Of a stretch of DNA of 64,000 nucleotides, positions 37,143 to 46,009 are shown piece by piece (the stretch's first letter is position 1; each line of letters begins with the position of its first letter). The notes under the pieces were generated by a model, which saw only the letters and a list, made by a program, of their open reading frames with translations, had not been told where the DNA came from and made no database searches. The translations under genes were made by a program, and so were the position numbers. This DNA comes from Coralloluteibacterium thermophilum (GTDB lineage: Bacteria > Pseudomonadota > Gammaproteobacteria > Xanthomonadales > Xanthomonadaceae): positions 62,001 through 126,000 of the forward strand of contig NZ_JBHSGG010000023.1 in assembly GCF_042654365.1 (NCBI RefSeq), given 5' to 3'.

Positions 37143-38561
37143 ATGACCGCCGAAGAAACCCGTCGTCGCCGTTCCCTCGCCAGCGTCCGCGCGCAGGTCG
37201 AGGCGCTGCTGCATGCCGACGCGCTGGCCCAGGCCGTACACGAGGCCGGCACGCCCGGTATCGCGGCGCCGGAGCTGGACGCGGCGCTGCGCGGGCTGGT
37301 CGACGCGCTGCATCCGGCCGACTTCGCCGACTTGCTGGAGACGCTGCCGTCCGAGGACCGGCTGGTCGTCTGGCGCGCCAGCACCGGCAAGCGCGACGGC
37401 CAGGTGTTGCTGGAGGTCGACGACGCGGTCCGCGCCGGACTGGTCGCGGACATGGACGATGTCGAGCTGCTCGCCGCGGCCGCCGGCCTGGATCCCGACG
37501 AGGTCGCCGACCTGATCGGCGAACTCCCCGCGGCGCGCGGTCGTCGCCTGCTGGTGGGACTGACCCCGGAACAGCGGGTGCGCGTGCAGTCGGCCCTGGC
37601 CTGGGACGAGGACCAGGTCGGCGCGCTCATGGACTTCGAGATGGTGACGCTGCGCGAGGACGTCAGCCTCGCGGTGGTCCTGCGCTACCTGCGCCGCTTC
37701 GACGCACTGCCCTCGCAGACCGACAAGCTGTTCGTGGTCAACGACGACGGCGTGCTGACCGGCGTGCTGCCGCTCGGGCGCTTGCTGGTGCACGGGCCGG
37801 CGACGTCGGTGCGCGAGGTGATGCTGACCGACGTCAACACCTTCCAGCCCGAGGACGACGCCGACCAGGCCGCACAGGCCTTCGAGCGCTACGACCTGGT
37901 CTCGGCGCCCGTGGTGGACGGCGCCGGCCGTCTCGTCGGCCGGCTGACCGTCGACGAGATCGTCGATCGGATCCGCGCGCAGAGCGAGTCCGCGCGCCTG
38001 TCGCGGGCCGGCCTTTCCGGGACCGAGGACATCTTCGCGCCGGTCACCCGTTCGGTGCGCAACCGCTGGGCGTGGCTGGCGATCAACCTGGTGACCGCCT
38101 TCATCGCCTCCCGCGTCATCGGCGTGTTCGAGGGCTCCATCGAGCGGCTGGTCGCGCTCGCCACCCTCATGCCGATCGTCGCCGGCATCGGCGGCAACGC
38201 GGGCAACCAGACCATCACCATGATCGTCCGCGCCATGGCGCTCGACCGGCTGGGCGCGCGCGCCACGCGCAGGCTGCTGCGCAAGGAGCTCGGGGTCGCC
38301 GTCATCAACGGCCTGCTGTGGGGTGGGGTGATCGGTGTGGTCGCCGGCGCGATCTACGCCAGCGTGCCGCTGGGCGCGGTGATGACCGCGGCCATGACCC
38401 TCAACCTGCTGCTGGCCGCGCTGATGGGCGTGCTCATCCCCACCACCATGCGCCGCCTCGGCCGCGACCCCGCGCTCGGATCGAGCGTGATGATCACCTT
38501 CGTGACCGACAGCGGCGGGTTCTTCATCTTCCTCGGGCTGGCGACGCTCTTCCTCGTCTGA
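37143..38561 (+). CDS. mgtE: magnesium transporter MgtE
   Basis: A 472-residue MgtE channel. The N-terminal superhelical domain (about 35-150) contains LHPADFADLLETLPSEDRL and DPDEVADLIGELP. Tandem CBS domains follow (DFEMVTLREDVSLAVVLRYL and AFERYDLVSAPVVDGAGRLV). The five-helix pore has the magnesium-selective motif LMPIVAGIGGNAGNQT. A GGGGAGGAG Shine-Dalgarno lies five bases upstream of the ATG. Cytosolic Mg2+ gates the channel through the N and CBS domains in characterised members. Confidence 0.95.
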   Translation: MTAEETRRRRSLASVRAQVEALLHADALAQAVHEAGTPGIAAPELDAALRGLVDALHPADFADLLETLPSEDRLVVWRASTGKRDGQVLLEVDDAVRAGLVADMDDVELLAAAAGLDPDEVADLIGELPAARGRRLLVGLTPEQRVRVQSALAWDEDQVGALMDFEMVTLREDVSLAVVLRYLRRFDALPSQTDKLFVVNDDGVLTGVLPLGRLLVHGPATSVREVMLTDVNTFQPEDDADQAAQAFERYDLVSAPVVDGAGRLVGRLTVDEIVDRIRAQSESARLSRAGLSGTEDIFAPVTRSVRNRWAWLAINLVTAFIASRVIGVFEGSIERLVALATLMPIVAGIGGNAGNQTITMIVRAMALDRLGARATRRLLRKELGVAVINGLLWGGVIGVVAGAIYASVPLGAVMTAAMTLNLLLAALMGVLIPTTMRRLGRDPALGSSVMITFVTDSGGFFIFLGLATLFLV

Positions 38562-38650
38562 GGTGCGAGGCGCGCGCCGGTGAAGAAGAAAGGAGGGCGC
38601 TCCGGCTGCCGAGCGGGCGCGATGGGTACTGCTGCCGCCGGACCATGGAA

Positions 38651-38679
38651 GAGGGCTGCCGCAGATGCAGACAGCCCTC
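38651..38679 (-). terminator. possible terminator of the CsgG-family lipoprotein operon
   Basis: GAGGGCTG (38651-38658) pairs with CAGCCCTC (38672-38679), 10 bases after the DUF799 stop. It is followed only by CTTCC on the minus strand, so it is a weak candidate. Confidence 0.4.
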
Positions 38680-38689
38680 CCCGTCGTCC

Positions 38690-39352
38690 TCAGTCCGTCT
38701 CGAACTTGGGGCTGTAGGGGCCGTAGAGCAGCCCGCCGGGGCGGCCTGCGGAGAGCAGGCGCTGGCTGGTGACGCCTGCGACCTGGTGGCTCTTGTCGGT
38801 GACCTGGTTCAGCACCTGGTTGACGGCCGCGCCGACCAGCATGCCGATCAGTCCGTGGTTGTTGTTGTTCTGGTTCTCCGCGGTCGATGCCTCTGCCCGG
38901 CCCTCCCAGAGCGTGGTGCCGGTACGCAGGTCCACCAGGCGGGCACTGGCCGACACCACGACCACGCTGTTGACGACCTGATAGATCGAGCCGTACTTGT
39001 CGATGGTGATGTAGAGCGCGGCGTCCGCGCCGAAGATCTCGTGCAAACGTTCGAGCCCGACCTCGTGCGCCTCGTCGGCGATCGTGATGCCGTTCTGCTT
39101 GAACGTCTCGTAGACCGGCACCACCGGCAACACGTAATAGCCGGCTTCCGCGAGCGGCAGCGTGGCCACCGACAGCATGCTGGGGCTGGCGTTGACGTCG
39201 GGCGCGCGGCTGACGGGAGGCAGCACGAGGATCGAACGCGGCTTGGCGGCCTTGTACGCGGTGTAGTCGTACGCAGTGGGCTTGGTGGTCGCGCACGCGC
39301 TCATCAGGAGGGAGATGCCCGCAATGGCGGCCATCCGGAGGATGTTCTTCAT
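38690..39352 (-). CDS. DUF799 family lipoprotein (GNA1162-like)
   Basis: A 220-residue lipoprotein (signal peptide ending LLMSAC, Cys20). The mature part matches DUF799/GNA1162: KPRSILVLPPVSRAPDVNAS, LPLAEAGYYVLPVVPVYETF, GADAALYITIDKYGSIYQVV and a C-terminal VSASARLVDLRTGTTLWEG. GNA1162-type proteins are outer-membrane-associated and structurally related to TolB N-terminal-like folds. A conspicuous NQNNNNHG stretch interrupts a helix near residue 160. Third gene in the CsgG-DUF4810-DUF799 operon, separated by 11 bases from the preceding gene. Confidence 0.9.
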   Translation of the reverse strand: MKNILRMAAIAGISLLMSACATTKPTAYDYTAYKAAKPRSILVLPPVSRAPDVNASPSMLSVATLPLAEAGYYVLPVVPVYETFKQNGITIADEAHEVGLERLHEIFGADAALYITIDKYGSIYQVVNSVVVVSASARLVDLRTGTTLWEGRAEASTAENQNNNNHGLIGMLVGAAVNQVLNQVTDKSHQVAGVTSQRLLSAGRPGGLLYGPYSPKFETD

Positions 39353-39363
39353 GGCCCTGTCCT

Positions 39364-39723
39364 TCACTGCTGGTACTTCTTGAGGAGGAAGTCGATGTAG
39401 GTCGCGGATTCCGGGTACTGCGCCTTTTCGGCCAGCAGGCTTTCCAGCGCCTTCGCGTCGTTGCCGCTCTCGGCGTACAGCATGCCCAGATGCGCGTGCA
39501 GCCCCGGAGGCGCCGGACGGTCGGCGGCGAGCATCGTCTGGAGGTCCCTTTCCAGCTCCTGGATCTGCTTCTCGGGGCTTTCGCCCTTGAGGTAGCCGTA
39601 GACCTGACTCTGATAGCTCCCCCAGTGATAGAGGGACGGCGGCGTGTGAGCACAGGCGGTCGCGAGCAGCGCCAGGCCGCACGCCACCAGCCAGCGCCGG
39701 GCGCGGGTGTTGTCGTTCTTCAT
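39364..39723 (-). CDS. DUF4810 family lipoprotein
   Basis: A 119-residue small lipoprotein with lipobox LLATAC (Cys24). The mature part begins PPSLYHWGSYQSQVYGYLKG, the recognisable DUF4810 start, and then a helical hairpin (LGMLYAESGNDAKALESLLAEK) like one TPR. It lies between the CsgG-family and DUF799 genes, the same neighbourhood the family keeps in other Proteobacteria. It probably assists assembly of an outer-membrane complex with both. Confidence 0.88.
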   Translation of the reverse strand: MKNDNTRARRWLVACGLALLATACAHTPPSLYHWGSYQSQVYGYLKGESPEKQIQELERDLQTMLAADRPAPPGLHAHLGMLYAESGNDAKALESLLAEKAQYPESATYIDFLLKKYQQ

Positions 39724-39740
39724 GATGGATTCCCCGGGGA

Positions 39741-40406
39741 TTACTTGACCGGCTGCCAGGTGCCGGAGTCGATGGCGGAGGTCAGGTTGTTGACGGCTTC
39801 GCGGATGGCAAGGTCCAGGACCTTTCCATTGAGCGTCGAGTCGTAGCTGGCGGTGCCGCCGAAACCCACGATCTCCCGGTTCGACAGGGAGTACTCGCCT
39901 GCGCCCTGCACCGAATGCACGACCTCGGACGTCGAGATGTCCACGATGTTCAGGCTGACCTTGGCATAGGCGACCTGCTGCCTGCCGCGTCCCAGGATCC
40001 CGAACAGCTGCGTGTCGCCGACTTCCTTTCGGCCGAACTCGGTGACGTCGCCGGTGATCACGTAGTCGGCGCCCTGCAGCCGCTGGGCCTCCTGCCTGAT
40101 GTCCGCCTCCTGGCGGATCTCGGCCATGTTGTCACGGTCGAGCACGCGGAAGCGATTGGTCTGCTGCAGGTGCGTGACCAGCGTGGTCTTGGCCTGGTTG
40201 CCGAGGCGGTCGACGCCGTCGGAGAACAGTCCGCGCATGAAAGACGAGCGGTTTTCGAACTTTCCTACTGCGATGGGTGCGCGCGTTCCCGAGTAGGGAA
40301 TGTTCGCGGTGGCGACGGTCTGGGGTGTCACGCTCCGGTAGTTCTCCGTCGCGCACCCAGGCAGAAGCGCCAGTGACATGCATGCACCGGCAACGAGGTA
40401 CTTCAT
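39741..40406 (-). CDS. CsgG/HfaB family outer-membrane lipoprotein
   Basis: A 221-residue lipoprotein with lipobox LALLPGC (Cys18). The CsgG fold is visible: PIAVGKFENRSSFMRGLFSDGVDRLGNQAK, LQQTNRFRVLDRDNMAEI, GADYVITGDVTEF and KVSLNIVDISTSEVVHSVQGAGEYSLS. CsgG forms the curli secretion pore; this shorter homologue is of the HfaB/uncharacterised type and no curli genes are visible. It heads the three-lipoprotein operon. Co-occurrence with DUF4810 and DUF799 is a conserved triad. Confidence 0.9.
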   Translation of the reverse strand: MKYLVAGACMSLALLPGCATENYRSVTPQTVATANIPYSGTRAPIAVGKFENRSSFMRGLFSDGVDRLGNQAKTTLVTHLQQTNRFRVLDRDNMAEIRQEADIRQEAQRLQGADYVITGDVTEFGRKEVGDTQLFGILGRGRQQVAYAKVSLNIVDISTSEVVHSVQGAGEYSLSNREIVGFGGTASYDSTLNGKVLDLAIREAVNNLTSAIDSGTWQPVK

Positions 40407-40789
40407 CGTTTTCCCCTGTTCCTTCAAGTGTCCAGAAATCTTCCTTGCTGCGGGCGATGAGTCCCCATTCCCGCAACGGGCGGATCCTATACGAAGCGTG
40501 AAGATCGCGTAAGGGTCGCTGTCGGTTCTGCGCCGCGACGGCCGGGATCGAGGCCGTGGACGGGCGGGCCTGAAGACCGGCGGCGAGGTCCCCACGTCGC
40601 GCTCGGCTCGAATGGGCCCGCCGCCACGGGGGCGCGGCAGGCGGCCTACCGCGACCGTCGGTGCGGGCCCAGCGGTCGCGCTGGATCGACCGGGCTCGAC
40701 TTCGTCAGGACCTCACACCGCCGCGCCCGCGGGAGGGACGCGGTACGGCGCGGCAGCCGCCGCCGCGCGGACAGCCCGGGCCGTTCCGG
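40407..40789. other. gene-free region between metG and the lipoprotein operon
   Basis: 383 bases without a supported gene on either strand. On the minus strand there is an AT-richer patch with TTCACG and TATAGG (about 40486-40505), which might be the promoter of the CsgG operon. I see no hairpin, RNA gene or repeat that I could name. Confidence 0.5.
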
Positions 40790-42889
40790 CTACCTCACCG
40801 TCGCGCCCGCCTGCGCGCCTGCGTCGGCGTCCAGCAGGAACAGGTCCGTGCCGCCGGTGCCGGCGGAGAGGATCATCCCTTCGCTCATGCCGAAGCGCAT
40901 CTTGCGCGGGGCGAGGTTGGCGATGAACACGACCCGGCGGCCGACCAGCTTCTCGGGCTCGGGGTAGGCGGCCTTGATGCCGGAGAAGATCTGGCGCTCG
41001 CCCAGTTCGCCGGCGTCGAGCACGAAGCGCAGCAGCTTGTCCGCGCCTTCGACGTGCTCGCAGACCTTCACCACGCCGATGCGCAGGTCGAGCTTGGCGA
41101 AGTCGTCGATGCCGATGGTGGCCGGTGCCGCGTCGGCGGCCTGCACCGCGGCGGAGGCGGCGCCCGGCGCGGCCGCGGACGGCGCGCTCGCGGTGGCCGG
41201 CGGCGTGGCGGCGGCGGGCTGCATGGATTCGGTGCTGGCGTCGGTCATGGCGGCGATCTGTTTCGGGTCGATACGGGTCATCAGGGCTTCGAAGGGCGCG
41301 ATCTCGTGCGCCAGCAGCGGTGCGTCGGCGGCGTCCCACCGCGCGAGCGGCATGCCGAGGAAGCGCTCGGCGCGCGCGATGGTCGCCGGCAGCACCGGGC
41401 GCAGGGCCAGGGCCAGCACGCGGAACAGGTTCAGGCCCTGGGTGCAGACCTGCTGCAGCAGGGCGTCCGCGCCTTCCTGCTTGGCGATGACCCAGGGCTT
41501 GGTCTCGTCGATGTAGCGGTTGGCCTCGTCGGCCAGTGCCATGGTCAGGCGCATCGCCTGCCCGAAGCGGTCCTGCGCGTACGCGTCCCGGATCTCGGGC
41601 AGGACGTCGACGAAGCGCGCGTACATGGCCGGGTCCGGCAGCGCGTCCGCGAGCCGGCCGCCGAAGCGCTTGGCGACGAAGCCCGCGCAGCGGCTGGCGA
41701 TGTTCACGAACTTGCCGACCAGGTCCGCGTTGACCCGCTGCTGGAAGTCCTCGAGGTTGAGGTCGAGGTCGTCCACCCCGCCGGAGGACTTCGCGGCGAA
41801 GTAGTAGCGCAGGTATTCCGGATCGAGGCCGGCGTCGAGATAGGTGCGCGCCTGCACGAAGGTGCCCCGCGACTTCGACATCTTGGCGCCGTTGACGGTC
41901 AGGTAGCCGTTGACGTGCAGCGCGGTCGGCACCTTCATGTCGGCGCCGTAGAGCATTGCCGGCCAGAACAGGCCGTGGAAGTTGACGATGTCCTTGCCGA
42001 TGAAGTGGTGGATCTCGGTGTCGGCCTTGGGCGAGAGGATGGCCTCGAAGTCCTCGCCGTGGGCGTCGCACCAGGCCTTGAAGCTGGCGAGGTAGCCGAC
42101 CGGCGCGTCCAGCCACACGTAGAAGAACTTGCCGGGCGCGTCGGGGATCGGGAAGCCGAAATAGGGCGCGTCCCGGGAGATGTCCCAGTCGCGCAGGCCA
42201 CCGTCGGCGTCCAGCCATTCGCGCAGCTTGGCGACCACGCCCGGATGCGCGACCGGCTTGCCGCGGCTCGCGGCGCCGTCGAGCCAGGCGCGCAGGAAGG
42301 TCTCGAACTTCGCCAGCTCGAAGAAATAGTGCTCCGACTCGCGCAGCTCGGGCGTCGCGCCGGAGACCACCGAGCGCGGGTCGATCAGGTCGGTCGGGGA
42401 ATAGGTCGCCCCGCAGTGTTCGCAGTTGTCGCCGTACTGGTCGGGCGTGCGGCAGCGCGGGCAGGTGCCCTTGATGTAGCGGTCGGGCAGGAACATGCCC
42501 TTGACCGGATCGTAGAGCTGCTGGATCGCCCGCCGCGCGATGTAGCCGCCGTCGCGCAGGCGGCGGTAGATCTCCTGCGCGAGCTCGCGGTTCTCCGGCG
42601 AGTGCGTCGAGTGGTAATGGTCGAAGGCGACGCCGAAGTCGGCGAAGTCGCGCTCGTGGCCGGCCTGGATGCCGGCGATGAACGCCTCCGGCGCCACGCC
42701 GGCCTTCTCGGCCGCCAGCATGATCGGCGTGCCATGCGCATCGTCGGCGCAGACGAAGTGCGTGGTCGCCCCCTCCATCCGCCGTGCGCGCACCCAGATG
42801 TCGCCCTGGATGTAGCCGACCAGGTGGCCGAGATGCAGAGGGCCGTTGGCGTAGGGCAGCGCGCAGGTGACGAGGGCGGTGCGGGACAT
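40790..42889 (-). CDS. metG: methionyl-tRNA synthetase with C-terminal tRNA-binding domain
   Basis: A 699-residue class I synthetase. HIGH is HLGH (residues 19-22), KMSKS is 336-340 (GAKMSKSRGTF), and the zinc knuckle is complete with Cys142, Cys145, Cys155 and Cys158 (CPRC...CEHC). After an Ala/Pro-rich linker (about 555-590) comes the EMAP/Trbp111-type dimerisation domain (IGIDDFAKLDLRIGVVKVCE; LVGRRVVFIANLAPRKMRFG; SEGMILSAG). This is the usual E. coli-type dimeric MetRS. A G-rich repeat region lies upstream of its start. Confidence 0.97.
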   Translation of the reverse strand: MSRTALVTCALPYANGPLHLGHLVGYIQGDIWVRARRMEGATTHFVCADDAHGTPIMLAAEKAGVAPEAFIAGIQAGHERDFADFGVAFDHYHSTHSPENRELAQEIYRRLRDGGYIARRAIQQLYDPVKGMFLPDRYIKGTCPRCRTPDQYGDNCEHCGATYSPTDLIDPRSVVSGATPELRESEHYFFELAKFETFLRAWLDGAASRGKPVAHPGVVAKLREWLDADGGLRDWDISRDAPYFGFPIPDAPGKFFYVWLDAPVGYLASFKAWCDAHGEDFEAILSPKADTEIHHFIGKDIVNFHGLFWPAMLYGADMKVPTALHVNGYLTVNGAKMSKSRGTFVQARTYLDAGLDPEYLRYYFAAKSSGGVDDLDLNLEDFQQRVNADLVGKFVNIASRCAGFVAKRFGGRLADALPDPAMYARFVDVLPEIRDAYAQDRFGQAMRLTMALADEANRYIDETKPWVIAKQEGADALLQQVCTQGLNLFRVLALALRPVLPATIARAERFLGMPLARWDAADAPLLAHEIAPFEALMTRIDPKQIAAMTDASTESMQPAAATPPATASAPSAAAPGAASAAVQAADAAPATIGIDDFAKLDLRIGVVKVCEHVEGADKLLRFVLDAGELGERQIFSGIKAAYPEPEKLVGRRVVFIANLAPRKMRFGMSEGMILSAGTGGTDLFLLDADAGAQAGATVR

Positions 42890-42924
42890 GCGGGAGGCGG
42901 GCGACGAGGGGCCGGCGATTATGG

Positions 42925-43129
42925 CATGGGGGGCTTAGGGCTTTGAGGCATGGGCTCAGAGCTTGGGGCTTAGGGCTTAGGGCTTAGGGCTTAGGGCTTA
43001 GGGCTTGGGGCTTAGGGCTTGGGGCTTAGGGCTTAGGGCTTAGGGCCTTGGGTTCGTGGCTGCCGTGCGCTCATGCCCTGTGCCCTGTGCCCTGTGCCCC
43101 AAGCCCGACAGCCCAATCCCCACCAGGCC
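42925..43129. repeat. TTAGGGC period-7 array with C-rich partner arm
   Basis: At 42930-43057 GGGCTTA and GGGCTTG heptads run nearly uninterrupted; at 43073-43125 CCCTGTG words form the opposite arm. The heptads are G3N4 and fit a G-quadruplex pattern. The array separates the lipoprotein stop from the metG start on the minus strand. No gene. Confidence 0.8.
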
Positions 43130-43492
43130 CTAAGCGCCGCAGGGGCGGCCGTCCAGCGCCTCGTCCATCGCGGCGGACAGCATCCGGCACTGGTCCTCGG
43201 CCTGGGCGCGGGTCTGCGGGTCGGCCGCGCGCCGGACCAGGTTGTCGCGCATGGCGCGGTAGCGCTCGCCGATCTCGCCCGCCGGATAGGCGCCGATGAC
43301 GGCATGGCAGGCCTGGTAGCGGTCGAGGTAGGCGTCGCAGACGGCGACGCCGGTCGCTCCGGTCGTGGCGGCGTCGGTGGCCGGTGCCTCGACCGCGGTC
43401 TCGGGCGCGGGCGGGCGGGCGTTCTGTGCGCAGCCGGCGATCAGGACGAGGGCGGCGAGGGCGAGGGGCACGCGAAGGCGGCGGTGGGACAT
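43130..43492 (-). CDS. small lipoprotein of unknown function
   Basis: A 120-residue protein with lipobox LVLIAGC (Cys21). After an Ala/Pro/Thr-rich linker (about 22-50) comes a compact helical domain with four cysteines: VAVCDAYLDRYQACH, DQCRMLSAAM and DGRPCGA. The even number and spacing suggest two disulfides in the periplasm. I cannot name a family with confidence. It is divergent from the mrp gene and followed by the repeat array. Confidence 0.7.
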   Translation of the reverse strand: MSHRRLRVPLALAALVLIAGCAQNARPPAPETAVEAPATDAATTGATGVAVCDAYLDRYQACHAVIGAYPAGEIGERYRAMRDNLVRRAADPQTRAQAEDQCRMLSAAMDEALDGRPCGA

Positions 43493-43572
43493 GGCTGTCT
43501 CCTTGGGATGAACGAGGGGCGCCTCCCGGCGCGGCAGGGAGGAGACTGCCACGGTCTTCGCTCCACGACACG

Positions 43573-43578
43573 TAGAAT
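43573..43578 (+). promoter_or_regulatory. putative -10 element (TAGAAT) of mrp
   Basis: TAGAAT matches the sigma-70 -10 consensus at five of six positions, 30 bases before the GTG start at 43608. No good -35. Confidence 0.35.
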
Positions 43579-43607
43579 GGCCGGTCCCGTTTCCCCGGAC
43601 CGCCGCC

Positions 43608-44696
43608 GTGACCGACTCCCTCGCCCAGGCCGTGCGCACGCGCATCGGCGCCATCGTCGACCCCCATACAGGCCAGGATCTCGCCGCCGCCGATGCGGTG
43701 CGCGGTGTCGGGGTGGACGGCGACCGTGTCGCCATCGCCATCGCGCTGGGCTATCCGGCCGCGGGCTGGCATGCCGAGCTCGCCGCCGCGGCGGAGGCCG
43801 CCGCGCTGACGGTGCCCGGCGTGGGCGGTGCGACGGTCGAGGTCGCCTCGCGCGTGCATGCGCACCGCGTCCGCACCGGGCTCGCGCCGCTGCCCGAGGT
43901 CAAGAACATCGTCGCGGTCGCCTCGGGCAAGGGCGGCGTCGGCAAGTCCACGACCGCAGTCAACCTCGCGCTCGGGCTGGCGGCGGAGGGCGCCCGCGTC
44001 GGCGTGCTCGATGCCGACATCTACGGCCCCAGCATCCCGCGCATGCTCGGTCTCGCGGGGCGGCCCGAAAGCCCCGACGGCAAGACCATCGTCCCGGCGC
44101 GCGCCCACGGGCTGCAGGCGATGTCGATCGGCCTGCTGATCGAGGAGGAGACGCCCATGATCTGGCGTGGCCCGATGGTCACCCAGGCCCTGGACCAGTT
44201 GCTGAACTCGACCCGCTGGGAGGACCTCGACTACCTGGTCGTCGACCTGCCGCCGGGCACCGGCGACATCCATCTCAGCCTCTCGCAGAAGGTGCCCGTC
44301 TCCGGCGCGGTCGTCGTCACCACGCCGCAGGACATCGCCACCCTCGACGCCCGCAAGGCCTTGAAGATGTTCGAGAAGGTCGAGGTGCCGGTGCTGGGCA
44401 TCGTCGAGAACATGGGCGTGCACGTGTGCTCGAACTGCGGGCACGCCGAGCACGTGTTCGGCGCCGGCGGCGGCGAGTGGATGGCGAAGGAATACGGCGT
44501 TCCGCTGCTGGGCGCGCTGCCGCTCGACATCCGCATCCGCACCCAGGGCGACGCCGGCACCCCCATCGTCGCCGCCGAACCCGACACCGACCTCGCCCGC
44601 CGCTACCGCGCCATCGCCCGCACCACCGCCGCACGGCTGTCGCTGCAGGCGAAGAACAGGCGGGTGGGGTTTCCGAATATCGTGGTGAAGGAGTAG
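43608..44696 (+). CDS. apbC: Fe-S cluster carrier ATPase Mrp/ApbC
   Basis: A 362-residue P-loop protein with an N-terminal DUF59/MIP18-like domain (about 1-90) and the NTPase domain. The deviant Walker A is ASGKGGVGKSTTAVNLAL (GKGGVGKST at 107-115); then DADIYGPSIPRMLGL, and DYLVVDLPPGTGD. The CxxC that binds a bridging 4Fe-4S cluster is CSNC (ENMGVHVCSNCGHAEHVFG). It transfers Fe-S clusters to target apoproteins. GTG start at 43608; an ATG is absent nearby. Confidence 0.94.
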   Translation: MTDSLAQAVRTRIGAIVDPHTGQDLAAADAVRGVGVDGDRVAIAIALGYPAAGWHAELAAAAEAAALTVPGVGGATVEVASRVHAHRVRTGLAPLPEVKNIVAVASGKGGVGKSTTAVNLALGLAAEGARVGVLDADIYGPSIPRMLGLAGRPESPDGKTIVPARAHGLQAMSIGLLIEEETPMIWRGPMVTQALDQLLNSTRWEDLDYLVVDLPPGTGDIHLSLSQKVPVSGAVVVTTPQDIATLDARKALKMFEKVEVPVLGIVENMGVHVCSNCGHAEHVFGAGGGEWMAKEYGVPLLGALPLDIRIRTQGDAGTPIVAAEPDTDLARRYRAIARTTAARLSLQAKNRRVGFPNIVVKE

Positions 44697-44862
44697 GGGC
44701 GGGAGTCGGGAAGGGGGAAGCGGGAAGCGGGACCCGAGGGACGGAGCGCCCGGGCTCGCCCTGCCGGTCCCGCGCGCTGTCGAGATGCGCAGTCCGGGCC
44801 CGCATCGCCCTGCCGTCCCGTTCCCCATTCCCTCTTCCCGATTCCCGCTCCGCCCAACCCGC
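44697..44862. repeat. GGGAAGC/TTCCCGC quasi-palindromic repeat element
   Basis: Left arm GGGAGTCGGGAA and GGGAAGCGGGAAGCGGGA words (44699-44735); right arm TTCCCC, TTCCCGATTCCCGC words (44820-44851). The arms are loosely complementary across about 85 bases of other sequence. Confidence 0.65.
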
Positions 44863-44868
44863 TACACT
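44863..44868 (+). promoter_or_regulatory. putative -10 element (TACACT) of dcd
   Basis: TACACT lies 32 bases before the dcd GTG, at the end of the repeat element. It has no obvious -35. Confidence 0.3.
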
Positions 44869-44900
44869 TCCGCCCCTCCCACGCACCGCACTCCAGCCCC

Positions 44901-45470
<570 letters not shown>

Positions 45471-45488
45471 GCCGGGCGGCGGATGCCG

Positions 45489-45926
45489 TCAGGGCTGGGT
45501 GCCCGCCGTGCAGGCCGAGGTCGCCCGCGGGTCGTGGTCGTCCGCGAGGCAGGCGACCGCGGCGAGCATGCGCACACGCTGCTTTTCCGACGTGTCGAAA
45601 CGGTCCTGCACCAGCGTCGGGTCGTCGTGGATCCGCTTCGCGTAGCCGCGGGCCAGGGCCTGCACCTGCGGGTTGCCGGCGTGCGCGAACATCTCTCCCG
45701 CCAGGGGCGCAAGTACTCTCACGACGCCGTCGGCGACCGCGGCCGCATCCTCGGGCCTCCGGCGCTGCCCCTGCTCGTCGATGACCACGATGGCATGCGC
45801 GACCCAGTTCGCGACGATCTGGTCCGCCATCGCGCTACGGCTCGTCTGGATGGAGCCCAGCAGCCATCCGCCGCCGAAGGCGGCGAGGGCGGCCGTGGCT
45901 GCAGCGATCAGGGTCCTCGTTCCCAT
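45489..45926 (-). CDS. conserved hypothetical membrane-anchored protein
   Basis: A 145-residue protein with an N-terminal transmembrane anchor or uncleaved signal (residues 5-26, AAATAALAAFGGGWLLGS). The rest is helical and predicted periplasmic, with two cysteines near the C-terminus (ACLADDHDPRATSAC). I recognise no domain. It begins 84 bases from the end of pcp, upstream of it, but on the same strand as the pyroglutamate operon it lies past its end. Codon use looks normal for the window. Confidence 0.6.
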   Translation of the reverse strand: MGTRTLIAAATAALAAFGGGWLLGSIQTSRSAMADQIVANWVAHAIVVIDEQGQRRRPEDAAAVADGVVRVLAPLAGEMFAHAGNPQVQALARGYAKRIHDDPTLVQDRFDTSEKQRVRMLAAVACLADDHDPRATSACTAGTQP

Positions 45927-46009
45927 GCCTGGATCCTCCTTGCGATGGCCGGAGCCTGCCCGATGCCGGTGCCGGTGTCATCCCCCGGCGGGGCGGCGCC
46001 CGGGCAGGC

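Noticed and set aside
42925..43060. TTAGGGC repeats considered as true telomere sequence
   Set aside because: They are short, internal, and flanked by ordinary bacterial genes; similar arrays with other heptads occur elsewhere in the window.
42925..43129. Repeat array considered as CRISPR
   Set aside because: The units are 7 bases with no spacers of constant length, and no cas genes are present.
44231..44886. Minus-strand frames overlapping apbC and the following repeat element
   Set aside because: They are antisense to a well-supported gene and rich in Arg/Pro/Ser, without domains or a start context.
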